Source of the DNA: Mediterranea sp. An20 | Lineage (GTDB): Bacteria > Bacteroidota > Bacteroidia > Bacteroidales > Bacteroidaceae | NCBI RefSeq assembly: GCF_002160055.1 | Contig: NZ_NFJV01000004.1 | Span: 1-64,000, forward strand | Reading direction: 5' to 3' | Length of the DNA: 64,000 nucleotides | In this document: piece by piece, positions 39,132 to 47,730 of the stretch | Layout of the letters: each line of letters opens with the position of its first letter | Position numbering within the stretch: position 1 is the stretch's first letter | Program-made: the position numbers and the translations under genes | Notes under the pieces: model-generated | The model's input: the letters and a program-made list of their open reading frames with translations, nothing else | The model's database searches: none | What the model was told of the DNA's origin: nothing

Positions 39132-39497
39132 TCATCTGCCAAGATTATTCTTCATGGACTTGACGATGCTGACTAAGAGCGCAATAATCTCGTTGCAATC
39201 TTTGGCTATCGAATCATATTGTTCTATTTCTAGATAACCTGTATCTTTCAATAAGGACAGCCAGTAGGAGGTCTCATTGGCTTCTTTTAGTGCTATATTC
39301 ATTTTATTCAGGAAATCAGCACTGCTTTGGGCATGATGAACTTCTGCCACTAACGCACCAATAGCTGTTCCACTGCGTAACATTTGCTTGGATAGGACAT
39401 ATTCTTGTTGAGAATTGCATAAAAAACGATATGCGTTCACTACGCGAATAGCGAACGCATACGTCTTAACATGGATAACATTATCCCTGTCTGTCAT
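39132..39497 (-). CDS. S23/IVP-type four-helix bundle protein
   Basis: The product has 121 residues, all helical. It fits the four-helix bundle family of 23S rRNA intervening-sequence proteins: LSKQMLRSGTAIGALVAE with following HHAQSSADFLNKMNIALKEANET, and a C-terminal IIALLVSIVKSMKNNL. Chromosomal copies in Bacteroidetes are common and their function is unclear; related bundles act as accessory proteins in diversity-generating retroelements. No reverse transcriptase is nearby. It sits as a cassette between two direct AT-rich repeats, between DUF3109 and gpmI. Confidence 0.88.
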   Translation of the reverse strand: MTDRDNVIHVKTYAFAIRVVNAYRFLCNSQQEYVLSKQMLRSGTAIGALVAEVHHAQSSADFLNKMNIALKEANETSYWLSLLKDTGYLEIEQYDSIAKDCNEIIALLVSIVKSMKNNLGR

Positions 39498-39537
39498 TCC
39501 TTAAATTGAGAATTAAAAATTGAGAATTAAAAAATAG
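39497..39537 (+). repeat. AT-rich direct repeat, right copy
   Basis: It contains TTAAATTGAGAATTAAAAATTGAGAATTA in two blocks, then AAAAAATAG. It parallels the left copy at 39083-39121. Related runs occur at 39605-39643 and 43099-43137, the last two in reverse orientation. Confidence 0.75.
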
Positions 39538-39568
39538 AATGTCCACGCTTTCTTGATATAAGAATAAA

Positions 39569-39616
39569 GAATTGAGAAATCAAGAGCAGTTCTGCGCTGC
39601 CATTATTTCTCAATTC
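39569..39616 (-). terminator. Hairpin after gpmI, probable terminator
   Basis: Perfect 12-bp arms GAATTGAGAAAT and ATTTCTCAATTC with a 24-nt loop, 14 bp beyond the gpmI stop. The stem is AT-rich and belongs to the ATTGAGAATT repeat family, so termination is plausible but not certain. Confidence 0.55.
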
Positions 39617-39630
39617 TCAATTTTCAATTC

Positions 39631-41151
39631 TTAATTTCTAATCAAGTCCTTGCCCGTCATGTCAGCCGGCTGTGCCAGACCCATGATGTGCAGGATGGAC
39701 GGAGCCACGTCGGCCAATACGCCGTTTTCTACCTTAGCGTCCTTGTTCGCTGTCACGTAGACGAAGGGTACGGGGTTCAGCGAGTGAGCCGTGTTGGGGG
39801 TACCGTCTTCATTGATAGCGTGGTCAGCATTGCCGTGGTCGGCGATGATGATGACCTCGTAGTCATTGGCCTTGGCAGCTTCTACGGTGTCACGCACGCA
39901 GTTGTCGATGGCAACTACGGCCTTTTCGATGGCTTCGTACACACCCGTATGGCCCACCATGTCGCCATTGGCATAGTTCACCACGATGAAGTCATATTGC
40001 TGCGTGTTGATAGCCTCCACCAGCTTATCCTTCACCTCATAGGCACTCATCTCCGGCTTCAGGTCGTAAGTAGCCACCTTGGGAGAGGGCACCAGGATAC
40101 GGTCTTCGCCTTCAAACGGAGCCTCGCGTCCGCCGTTGAAGAAGAAGGTCACGTGTGCATATTTCTCTGTCTCGGCAATGTGCAATTGCTTCTTGCCCTG
40201 CTTGCTGAGATATTCGCCCAGCGTGTCGGCCACGTTCTCCTTGTCGAAGATGATGTGTACGCCCTTGAACGAAGCATCGTACGGCGTCATGCAGTAGTAT
40301 TGCAAGCCGGGGATGGTCTTCATGCCTTCCTCGGGCATATCCTGCTGGGTCAGTACGACTGTCAGCTCCTTGGCACGGTCGTTGCGGTAGTTGAAGAAGA
40401 TAACCACGTCGCCTTCCTTGATGGTGCCGTCGAAAGCGCAGTTGTTGATGGGTTTGATGAACTCGTCCGTCACACCCTCGTCGTAAGATTCCTGCATGGC
40501 CTTCACCATATCGTCAGCCTGCTTGCCCTGGCCGTTCACCAGCAGTTCGTAGGCTTCCTTGATGCGTCCCCAACGCTTGTCGCGGTCCATGGCATAGAAG
40601 CGTCCCACGATGCTGGCGATGCGTCCGGCGCTCTGTGCGCAGTGGTCGGTCAGTTGCTGGATGAAGCCCTTGCCGCTCTTAGGGTCAGTATCACGGCCAT
40701 CCATGAAGCAGTGGATGAAGGTGCGTTCGCCGATGCCATATTCCTTGGCAATGTCGCAGAGTTTGAAGAGGTGTTCCAGCGAGGAGTGTACGCCACCGTT
40801 GGAGGTCAGGCCCATGAAGTGGATGTTTTTGCCGTGCTCCTTGGCGTAAGAGAAGGCAGAGACGATTTCCTTGTTCTTCAGGATGCTGCCGTCGGCACAG
40901 GCGCGGTTGATTTTCACCAAGTCCTGGTAAACGATGCGTCCGGCGCCGATATTGAGGTGTCCCACTTCAGAGTTACCCATCTGTCCGTCGGGCAGACCCA
41001 CGTTCTCGCCGCTGGCTTGGAGCTGCGAGTGCGGATAGTTGGCCAACAGGCTGTCCCAGTAAGGAGTGGGGGTTACATAGATTACATCATCTTTCTGGCG
41101 GTCGCCAATGCCCCAACCGTCCAGAATCATTAAAAGAGCTTTCTTAGCCAT
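39631..41151 (-). CDS. gpmI: 2,3-bisphosphoglycerate-independent phosphoglycerate mutase
   Basis: The product has 506 residues of the alkaline-phosphatase superfamily. The N-terminal metal site has [10 protein letters not shown] and the phosphoserine motif [14 protein letters not shown]; the C-terminal metal site has DHGNADHAI, and [10 protein letters not shown] is present. It interconverts 3- and 2-phosphoglycerate in glycolysis using two Mn2+ ions. The frame is open 69 bp further upstream, but [13 protein letters not shown] is the family start and a -7 box lies between. Confidence 0.96.
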   Translation of the reverse strand: MAKKALLMILDGWGIGDRQKDDVIYVTPTPYWDSLLANYPHSQLQASGENVGLPDGQMGNSEVGHLNIGAGRIVYQDLVKINRACADGSILKNKEIVSAFSYAKEHGKNIHFMGLTSNGGVHSSLEHLFKLCDIAKEYGIGERTFIHCFMDGRDTDPKSGKGFIQQLTDHCAQSAGRIASIVGRFYAMDRDKRWGRIKEAYELLVNGQGKQADDMVKAMQESYDEGVTDEFIKPINNCAFDGTIKEGDVVIFFNYRNDRAKELTVVLTQQDMPEEGMKTIPGLQYYCMTPYDASFKGVHIIFDKENVADTLGEYLSKQGKKQLHIAETEKYAHVTFFFNGGREAPFEGEDRILVPSPKVATYDLKPEMSAYEVKDKLVEAINTQQYDFIVVNYANGDMVGHTGVYEAIEKAVVAIDNCVRDTVEAAKANDYEVIIIADHGNADHAINEDGTPNTAHSLNPVPFVYVTANKDAKVENGVLADVAPSILHIMGLAQPADMTGKDLIRN

Positions 41152-41190
41152 AATATGAAAATTTAAATTGAACTTTTTCCTTATGCGGTG

Positions 41191-41198
41191 CAAATTTA
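41191..41198 (-). promoter_or_regulatory. gpmI -7 box
   Basis: On the minus strand it reads TAAATTTG, 40 bp before the chosen start. Confidence 0.55.
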
Positions 41199-41397
41199 CA
41201 AAAATCCCGGCGGGTAGCAACGGGACAGAGGCATAAAAGAACTGAAAATGTTGGGAGAAAGCAGACTAATGTCCTGTAACGTGACAGTATCCACGGCACG
41301 CCAGGTGATACCGGAAGTGACAAACCGCGAATATTAAAAGTATTGAATAAAACCGGAATACAAGAAAAGGACGCATGCCTGGTTCGAGAACTTTGAC

Positions 41398-41405
41398 TAC
41401 CTTTG
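41398..41405 (+). promoter_or_regulatory. corA -7 box
   Basis: TACCTTTG followed by C, 37 bp before the corA ATG. A matching -33 TTTG is weak. Confidence 0.6.
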
Positions 41406-41442
41406 CCTCTCCCCAACCATATTAAGACTTATATTTTTAGCA

Positions 41443-42369
41443 ATGAGGAAATATCTCTACAGCGAAAACGGATTCATTGAGAAGCCCGAGTGGATGCCCA
41501 ACTGCTGGGTGAACGTGGAATGCCCGGACAACAACGACTTCGACTTCCTGACCCAGGAGCTGAAGGTGCCCGAAGCTTTCCTGACGGACATTGCCGACGT
41601 GGACGAACGACCGCGCACTGATACCGAGGGCAACTGGTTGCTCACCATCCTGCGCATCCCCATGCAGAATGACAAGCCGGATATTCCGTTCGTCACCGTG
41701 CCTATCGGCATCATCACCAACAACGATGTCATCATCTCCGTCTGCTACCATCATACGGAAATGATGGACGACTTCATTGAGCACACGCGCCGCAAAAGCA
41801 TTGTGGTCAACAACAAGCTGGACCTCATCCTGCGCATCATCTACTCGTCGGCTGTATGGTTTCTGAAATACCTGAAGCAAATCAACAACGTAGTGACCGA
41901 AGCGGAAAAAGAACTGGAACGCAGCATCCGCAACGAAGACCTGCTGCGGCTGATGAAACTGCAAAAATCGCTGGTCTATTTCGACACAAGCATCCGCGGC
42001 AACGAGGTGATGATTGGGCGGCTGAAAAACATCTTCCAAGACACGGACTACCTGGACATGGGTCTGCTGGACGACGTGCTTATCGAACTGAAGCAAGCAG
42101 TAAACACGGTGAATATCTACAGCGACATCCTGACGGGCACCATGGACGCCTTTGCTTCCATTATCTCGAACAACGTGAACGCCATCATGAAACGCATGAC
42201 CAGCCTGAGCATCACGCTGATGATTCCCACGCTCATCGCCAGTTTCTACGGCATGAACGTAGACGTACACATCGAACACATTCCCTATGCGTTCGGGCTA
42301 ATCATCGTGGTGTCGGTGCTACTGTCGGCGGGGACGTTTGTACTGTTCCGCAAAATCAAGTGGTTCTGA
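41443..42369 (+). CDS. corA: CorA-family magnesium transporter
   Basis: The product has 308 residues. A large cytoplasmic domain (about 1-245) is followed by two membrane helices. The family signature YGMN at the end of the first helix (ASFYGMNVDVHIEH) is intact. A long helix (about 120-245) forms the funnel stalk. It would conduct Mg2+ (or Co2+/Ni2+) as a pentamer. It is a single gene, convergent with rnhB with only 4 bp between the stops. Confidence 0.94.
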   Translation: MRKYLYSENGFIEKPEWMPNCWVNVECPDNNDFDFLTQELKVPEAFLTDIADVDERPRTDTEGNWLLTILRIPMQNDKPDIPFVTVPIGIITNNDVIISVCYHHTEMMDDFIEHTRRKSIVVNNKLDLILRIIYSSAVWFLKYLKQINNVVTEAEKELERSIRNEDLLRLMKLQKSLVYFDTSIRGNEVMIGRLKNIFQDTDYLDMGLLDDVLIELKQAVNTVNIYSDILTGTMDAFASIISNNVNAIMKRMTSLSITLMIPTLIASFYGMNVDVHIEHIPYAFGLIIVVSVLLSAGTFVLFRKIKWF

Positions 42370-42373
42370 CCCT

Positions 42374-42982
42374 TCACTCAAACTTCAGTTCCAGCTGACC
42401 GTCGCCTCCCAGCAGATTGAACGACTGCCGGTGATGAGGTGTGGCGCCATATTCGGCAATGGCTGCGCGGTGTTCGCGCGTGGGATAGCCTTTGTTGCGG
42501 TCCCAGCCATACGACGGATATTCGGCATGAAGACGCAGCATATAATCGTCGCGATAGGTCTTGGCCAGGATAGAGGCAGCAGCAATGGAAAGGTACTTGC
42601 CGTCGCCCTTCACCACCGTGGTGTGCGGAATGCCGGGATAAGGACGAAAACGGTTGCCGTCGATAAGCAGGTGTTGCGGACGGACCTTCAGCGCATCAAT
42701 GGCACGGTGCATGGCCAGGAAGGAAGCGTTGAGGATATTGATTTCGTCTATCTCCTGTGGAGAAACCACGCCCACGGCCCATGCCAGAGCTTCGCGCTCG
42801 ATGACTTCGCGCAAGGCATAGCGCTGCTTCTCCGTCAGCTGCTTGGAGTCGTTCAGCTGTTCGTTATGGAAACCGGGAGGCAGAATGACAGCAGCAGCAT
42901 AGACGGCACCTGCCAGACAGCCGCGACCCGCCTCGTCGCACCCGGCTTCGACCAAATCTTTATGTAGACAAGACAATAACAT
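42374..42982 (-). CDS. rnhB: Ribonuclease HII
   Basis: The product has 202 residues. The catalytic core has DEAGRG (Asp16, Glu17), [19 protein letters not shown] and [17 protein letters not shown]. It removes ribonucleotides and RNA primers from DNA. The ATG at 42980-42982 is only 5 bp after a TATCTTTG -7 box, so transcription would begin at or next to the start codon and the mRNA is probably leaderless. Confidence 0.95.
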   Translation of the reverse strand: MLLSCLHKDLVEAGCDEAGRGCLAGAVYAAAVILPPGFHNEQLNDSKQLTEKQRYALREVIEREALAWAVGVVSPQEIDEINILNASFLAMHRAIDALKVRPQHLLIDGNRFRPYPGIPHTTVVKGDGKYLSIAAASILAKTYRDDYMLRLHAEYPSYGWDRNKGYPTREHRAAIAEYGATPHHRQSFNLLGGDGQLELKFE

Positions 42983-42987
42983 GGCGG

Positions 42988-43024
42988 CAAAGATACGCAG
43001 AATCGGACAGAAAGTCTATCTTTG
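42988..43024. promoter_or_regulatory. Face-to-face promoters for rnhB (-) and lysO (+)
   Basis: CAAAGATA (42988-42995; TATCTTTG on the minus strand) and TATCTTTG (43017-43024, plus strand) are both perfect -7 boxes. They form a GCAAAGATA/TATCTTTGC inverted pair 21 bp apart. Each -33 region therefore falls on or near the other's -7 box, so the two promoters should compete. Confidence 0.6.
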
Positions 43025-43098
43025 CGGCCGGAAACTCGTGAAATGAAGAAGAAAGAACGAAGAATTTCTTCGGCTTCTGCTTTATTCCTCACTCTACA

Positions 43099-43137
43099 TT
43101 CTTAATTCTCAATTTTTAATTTTTAATTTTCAATTTA
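43099..43137 (-). repeat. AT-rich ATTGAGAATT repeat upstream of lysO
   Basis: The minus strand reads AAATTGAAAATTAAAAATT, then AAAAATTGAGAATTAAGAAT. It is the reverse-orientation relative of the repeats around 39.1-39.6 kb and ends a few bases before the lysO start. Confidence 0.65.
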
Positions 43138-43141
43138 CCCC

Positions 43142-43423
43142 GTGTTTACCGTCATCTCACTCATGCTGACCGGCATTCTCGCCGGATTCCTGTTACGCCG
43201 CCGCAAGCTGGATGGCGTACACCGTCTCATCACCGTACTCATCTGGGGATTGCTTTTCCTGCTTGGCGTAGAGGTAGGCAGCAACGAACGCATCATCCGC
43301 GGACTGCACACGCTGGGGTTGGAAGCGCTGGCCATTGCCGTGGCAGGTACGCTGGGCAGTGTGCTGGCGGCATGGGGGCTGTGGCAGATAGCGGCACGAC
43401 GCAGGAAGGAGGACCAGGCATGA
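43142..43423 (+). CDS. LysO N-terminal half (split lysine exporter)
   Basis: The product has 93 residues, starting at GTG. Three membrane segments are predicted: about 2-18, 29-47 and 62-86. It corresponds to the N-terminal half of the LysO (YbjE/DUF340) lysine exporter, including LDGVHRLITVLIWGLLFLLG and the GVEVGSNERI motif. In Bacteroidetes this exporter is encoded as two genes, and the second follows with an ATGA overlap. A role in thialysine or lysine export is inferred from E. coli LysO. Confidence 0.85.
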   Translation: MFTVISLMLTGILAGFLLRRRKLDGVHRLITVLIWGLLFLLGVEVGSNERIIRGLHTLGLEALAIAVAGTLGSVLAAWGLWQIAARRRKEDQA

Positions 43424-44022
43424 AGGGCAGTCTGATTATCATCGCTTTCTTCGCGCTGGGTGTGGCATGCGGACTGGGGCGGGTTTTCTCCATCGACCTG
43501 GCGCAGACGGACATCAGCTTCTATACTCTCTGTGCACTGATGTTCTGCGTGGGGGTAGGCATCGGCAGCGACCCGCAGACACTGCGCAATTTCCGCTCGC
43601 TCTCGCCTCGACTGATGCTGCTGCCCGCAGGCACCATCGTGGGCACGCTGGCAGGGGCGGCAGTCGTGAGCCTGCTGCTGACGCACCGCAGCACAGGCGA
43701 CTGCTTAGCGGTGGGTGCAGGCTTCGGCTATTACTCGCTGTCGAGCATCTTCATCACCGAATACAAAGGGGCGGAACTGGGCACAGTGGCACTGCTTGCC
43801 AACATCATCCGCGAGATTCTCACCCTGCTGCTGGCACCGCTGCTGGCGAGGCGTTTCGGACCGCTGGCACCCATTGCCGCCGGAGGTGCCACGACGATGG
43901 ACACCACGCTGCCCGTCATCACGCAGGCATCGGGGCAGCAGTTTGTCATCGTATCTATCTATCATGGTTTTTTAGTAGACTTCAGCGTGCCGTTTCTCGT
44001 CACCTTGTGTTGCGGGCTGTAA
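43420..44022 (+). CDS. lysO: LysO C-terminal half (split lysine exporter)
   Basis: The product has 200 residues with about six membrane segments. Conserved LysO blocks are SFYTLCALMFCVGVGIGSD, GAGFGYYSLSSIFITEY and GGATTMDTTLPVI. The ATG overlaps the first half's stop by 4 bp (ATGA), so the halves are translationally coupled and should assemble in equal amounts. The family-level call is firm; that the substrate is lysine rests on the E. coli homologue. Confidence 0.88.
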   Translation: MKGSLIIIAFFALGVACGLGRVFSIDLAQTDISFYTLCALMFCVGVGIGSDPQTLRNFRSLSPRLMLLPAGTIVGTLAGAAVVSLLLTHRSTGDCLAVGAGFGYYSLSSIFITEYKGAELGTVALLANIIREILTLLLAPLLARRFGPLAPIAAGGATTMDTTLPVITQASGQQFVIVSIYHGFLVDFSVPFLVTLCCGL

Positions 44023-44062
44023 AGTCGCAGCGCCCTGATAATCAACCGTTCATGCTTAGCGC

Positions 44063-44128
44063 TGGGAAGTCCGCTCCAAAGGCACTGGAAGCACGCTCCG
44101 AAAGGCTTGGCAGTCTGTGTCCATAGGC
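44063..44128. repeat. 22-bp tandem array (3 units)
   Basis: GGAAG/GGCAG cores recur with a 22-bp step (AAG at 44067 and 44089, CAG at 44111). The first two units share GGAAGnnCGCTCCnAAAGGC. The third is degenerate. Confidence 0.65.
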
Positions 44129-44214
44129 TTTCCCGGTGCTACAGAGGCAACGACGGGAGCCTATCTGCCGAACCGCCAGACTAAGTTTTAAAAAAATTAA
44201 AACAATCTCGTGCC

Positions 44215-44248
44215 TTTACCAGAAAGAATAGGTAAATGTCTATCTTTG
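44215..44248 (+). promoter_or_regulatory. Promoter and possible operator of the propeller lipoprotein pair
   Basis: TATCTTTG at 44241-44248 is a perfect -7 box, 32 bp before the ATG. TTTACC (44215-44220) and GGTAAA (44231-44236) form a 6-bp inverted repeat with a 10-bp spacer, right where the -33 and spacer lie. It could be a repressor or activator site. Confidence 0.55.
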
Positions 44249-44279
44249 CCCATACAACCTGAAAAACGTATCATTCCAG

Positions 44280-45554
44280 ATGAAAAAGAGAAAACTGTAT
44301 GCATACGCCGTTGCCCTCGCCTGCCTGCTGACAGCCTGCGGCAGCAACCCGAAGAGCACCTCTACAGAAGACGGACTGGCCATTATCAATGTAGAAACCG
44401 CCGTGAACAACCTGCAGGAACTGAAACTGTCGCAGTTAGGCAACCGTGTGCGATACGTGCCGCTGGAGACGGGCGACTCGTGCTTCATCGGGCGGTATGC
44501 CAAAGTAAAAATTTGCGGAGATTATATCATTGTAGCAAGCAGCAAGCAAGCCGGTGCCCTCTATGTTGGCGACAATTGTCTCAGTTTCGACAAAAAGAGC
44601 GGGCAATTCGTCACCAGCATCGGACATGTTGGACAAGACCCGCAAGGATACAGCCAGATTATCAACTTATACTACAACGAACAGAACGGTATGCTCTATT
44701 TTGAGCGTACCCCCAACCAACTGCAGAAGTACGACCTGCAGGGGCGTTACCACGGACACGTCACGATTCCTACGGAACGTTTCTTGCCGCCGACCCTTGC
44801 TTTCGGCGATTCGGTCATCATCGGACACTACTGCTATGGCATGCTTACCCCGCAATGGAGCCATAGCCGGGCATCGCTGATTTTCGCATGCGACGGACAA
44901 CTGACGGATAGCATCAACACCCGACTGCCCCTGCCGAACCTCTCCAACGATGAGAATCCGCGCATCGTCCTCAAGACATTCGGGCAGACCAGCTTCATCA
45001 TCAACCAGTCCAGCCAATCTACCGAACGTATCTACCGCAATCTCTCGTTGTGGACCTGCCTAGGGGAAGTGCGCTTCAAAGAAGATTTCAGCGATACCAT
45101 CTATAACATAAAAGACAACCGCCTGCAACCGCTCTACGTCTTCCAGACGGGACAATGGCAATTCCCCACCGAAGCCATTACCGACGGGACGGGCAACAGC
45201 AACAAGATACTAACTGCATACGCGCTCGAAACCCCGCAGAAGTTCTACTTCGTATGCCTTCGCGACCTGTATGGAGACAAGACCGAGGTGCTGCACGGCA
45301 TCTACGACAAGCAGACCGGCATCACCCTCATGGGCCCTGAAAAAGATGGCCTGACAGACGACATCAACGGCTTCCTGCCTTTCTGCCCCGAATCGTGTAA
45401 CGACCAGGGGGAATACGTCGCCCTGGTCTGGCCGGAAGACATCCTGCCCTGGCTGGACGAGCATCCCGAAGCCAAAGACAATCCGGCACTCGCCCCACTG
45501 CTGAAGATAGAGGAAGAGGATAATCCCGTAGCTATCATAGTAACACAAGAATAA
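44280..45554 (+). CDS. 6-bladed beta-propeller lipoprotein (first copy)
   Basis: The product has 424 residues with a lipobox LTAC (Cys20). After the signal comes a conserved start (INVETAVNNLQ), VRYVPLETGDSCFIG, then repeated blade-like segments including LSFDKKSGQFVTSIG with GHVGQDPQGYSQI, and FERTPNQLQKYDLQGRY. It ends EEEDNPVAIIV. This is the BF3164-like/DUF4934 group of Bacteroidales surface or periplasmic propellers of unknown function. A near-identical 5' end is shared with the next gene, showing a recent duplication. Two bases separate the genes. Confidence 0.88.
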   Translation: MKKRKLYAYAVALACLLTACGSNPKSTSTEDGLAIINVETAVNNLQELKLSQLGNRVRYVPLETGDSCFIGRYAKVKICGDYIIVASSKQAGALYVGDNCLSFDKKSGQFVTSIGHVGQDPQGYSQIINLYYNEQNGMLYFERTPNQLQKYDLQGRYHGHVTIPTERFLPPTLAFGDSVIIGHYCYGMLTPQWSHSRASLIFACDGQLTDSINTRLPLPNLSNDENPRIVLKTFGQTSFIINQSSQSTERIYRNLSLWTCLGEVRFKEDFSDTIYNIKDNRLQPLYVFQTGQWQFPTEAITDGTGNSNKILTAYALETPQKFYFVCLRDLYGDKTEVLHGIYDKQTGITLMGPEKDGLTDDINGFLPFCPESCNDQGEYVALVWPEDILPWLDEHPEAKDNPALAPLLKIEEEDNPVAIIVTQE

Positions 45555-45556
45555 GC

Positions 45557-46771
45557 ATGAAAATAAAATCTCTACTGACCGTCGCCCTCGCTTGTCTGCT
45601 GACAGCCTGCGGCAGCAACCCGAAAAGCACCTCTACAGAAGACGGACTGACCATCGTCGACGTGGAAACCGCCCTGGAGAATCTGGAAGAAGAACTGAAG
45701 ATGTCCACCGAGTTCGACTCCGTGCGCTACGTGCCGTTGGAAACCAACGACTCATGCCTCATCGGCAAGAACCCGTACAACGTGATTACGGACAAGTACA
45801 TCCTTGTCACCTACGAAGAGGCAGATGCCATTTATACCTTCGACAAGCAGACCGGCCGTTTCCTCGCCCGGATTGCCCACCGGGGCGAAGGCCCGCAGGA
45901 CTATTCCGTCAACCAGATCTGCTACAACGAACACGATGGTCTGCTCTACTTCCTGCGCGAACCTAACCAACTGCAGAAGTACGACCCGCTGGGTGGTTAC
46001 CACGGACGCATCGTCCTGCAAGGAGTGACACGCGCATCCAGCAACTTCACGTTCACCGACTCACTCATCATCAGCAGCCGATTTGCCATGATTACCCCCG
46101 ACGAGCACATCTTAGACATCTTCAACTACCGGGGAGAACAAGTGGACAGCCTGATTGACCCGGCTGTAAAGGCCAACTACGAAGGAGGACAGATTCTTCA
46201 ACTGATGATGAAGTCCGTGGGAGGCAATACACTACTCTGGGCAGACTACGGCAACGGCCGAATCTGGGCAGACATTCCGTACAGTAACGGAACGCTGGAC
46301 GGGGTCATCAAATACCGCCGTGCTTTCTGCGACACCATCTATGCCCTGCGCAACGGGCAGTTGCAGCCGTCCGTGGTGTTCCATACAGGCAAATACCACT
46401 TCCCGACGGAGGGACGCACACGCACCACAGGCGTGGCCGACAAACTGCTCATCACCAGCACAGCTGAAACAACGTCGCATGTCTTTTTCTACTGCTCACG
46501 CAACATCTACGGCGACGAGCCGGAAAACTTCCGGGGTGTTTACGACCGCCAGACCGGTATCACCCGCCTGGCTCCCAGCAAAGGCGGATGGAAAGACGAT
46601 CTGACAGGCTTCATGACCTACACCGGTCGCCCGCACGAGGCTTACAAGGTGGTGGAATGGCTGGCAGAGCATCCCGAAGCTAAAAACAATCCGGCAATTG
46701 CCCCGCTGCTGGACATCGGTGAAGAAGACAATCCCGTGGCAGTGGTAACCAGTCAGAAGAGCGAGCAGTGA
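45557..46771 (+). CDS. 6-bladed beta-propeller lipoprotein (second copy)
   Basis: The product has 404 residues, a paralogue of the preceding gene. The lipobox LTAC (Cys18), the SNPKSTSTEDGL leader and the VRYVPLETNDSCLIG block are shared. So are FDKQTGRFLARIAHRGEGPQDY and the REPNQLQKYDPLGGYHGR segment. The DNA of the leader is identical to the first copy apart from one base over about 50 nt, while the later parts have diverged, which points to gene conversion or selection on the leader. Its last 19 bp overlap the 3' end of the convergent peptidase gene. Confidence 0.88.
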   Translation: MKIKSLLTVALACLLTACGSNPKSTSTEDGLTIVDVETALENLEEELKMSTEFDSVRYVPLETNDSCLIGKNPYNVITDKYILVTYEEADAIYTFDKQTGRFLARIAHRGEGPQDYSVNQICYNEHDGLLYFLREPNQLQKYDPLGGYHGRIVLQGVTRASSNFTFTDSLIISSRFAMITPDEHILDIFNYRGEQVDSLIDPAVKANYEGGQILQLMMKSVGGNTLLWADYGNGRIWADIPYSNGTLDGVIKYRRAFCDTIYALRNGQLQPSVVFHTGKYHFPTEGRTRTTGVADKLLITSTAETTSHVFFYCSRNIYGDEPENFRGVYDRQTGITRLAPSKGGWKDDLTGFMTYTGRPHEAYKVVEWLAEHPEAKNNPAIAPLLDIGEEDNPVAVVTSQKSEQ

Positions 46772-47472
46772 TATTGCCGCAACTCGTCGCGCAACGCCCG
46801 CGCCCTGCCGCCGGTCATCCGGTCCAGTAAGGCCCAGAAGCGCGGGCCGTGGTTCATCTCACGTGTATGCGCCAGTTCGTGCAGCAATACATAATCTATC
46901 AGGTGCAGGGGCAGCAACATCAGGTAAAGCGACAGGTTGATGCTGCCCCGCCCCGAACAACTGCCCCAACGCCCTGCGCTGCTGTTTATCTTCACCGCAC
47001 TGTATGTCAATCCGTTCGACCGCGCCAACATCTCCAACCGCAGCGGCAGGACTTCCTTGGCACGGCGCCGCAAGGCTTCTGTAACCACTTGCCGCAGCCA
47101 TTCCTGCCGGCCACTGTCTGCAAAATCCGTATCCGGCGGGCAGACAACGCGCACCTCCTCTCCGTCGCGGCGCAGCAAGAAACGCGAACCCGTGCCCGTC
47201 TCCAGCGAAAGACGGATGCAGGGGGCCTCAATCCGATACTTCAAATCGATGACAGGTGGCGTGAACGCCCTGTCGAGCAACGTACGCAACCGAGGGCGTA
47301 GGCTGTCGATGGCACGTTTCACCTCGGACAGCGAAGCCCCCACAGGGATAGTGACCCAAAACTCGCGCTCCTTGGCACGGAATGTCAGACGGCGGGCCCG
47401 GGTGCTGACGCAGACATGGAAACGCCCCAGTTCCGGGTCGTCGCAGGTATATATTTCATTATTCATTGCCAT
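46753..47472 (-). CDS. YgjP/SprT-like zinc metallopeptidase
   Basis: The product has 239 residues from the ATG at 47472 (ATG 47466 is an alternative). The N-terminal beta-rich part has RARRLTFRAKEREFWVTIP. The C-terminal metallopeptidase domain has SSAGRWGSCSGRGSINLS and the zinc motif HELAHTREMNHGPRFW with third-ligand His. The family (DUF45/M48-like) is widespread and its substrates are unknown. The stop region overlaps the convergent propeller gene by 19 bp. Confidence 0.9.
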   Translation of the reverse strand: MAMNNEIYTCDDPELGRFHVCVSTRARRLTFRAKEREFWVTIPVGASLSEVKRAIDSLRPRLRTLLDRAFTPPVIDLKYRIEAPCIRLSLETGTGSRFLLRRDGEEVRVVCPPDTDFADSGRQEWLRQVVTEALRRRAKEVLPLRLEMLARSNGLTYSAVKINSSAGRWGSCSGRGSINLSLYLMLLPLHLIDYVLLHELAHTREMNHGPRFWALLDRMTGGRARALRDELRQYHCSLF

Positions 47473-47730
47473 GACACAAAAGAACAAAGAATGTACGACA
47501 CAGCCAAATAAAAGCGGACATTTACCAACACAAAAGCGGACAGTGTGTCCGATAACGGACAAGTGTATAAAAGATACCATGCTCACTATCAAGCTCTTTC
47601 ATTTCTGGCACGGATATTGAATCAGAACAGGCAGCAAGTAATGCCGAAAAAAGAGAAAGAGACATGCAACTTTTCATGCCTGCATTACGTCTAATAAACA
47701 AGAAGGAACAAACCATTAAACAAATAAGAT

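Noticed and set aside
43142..44022. LysO split as a frameshift
   Set aside because: The halves overlap as ATGA with proper start and stop and are separate genes in other Bacteroidetes.
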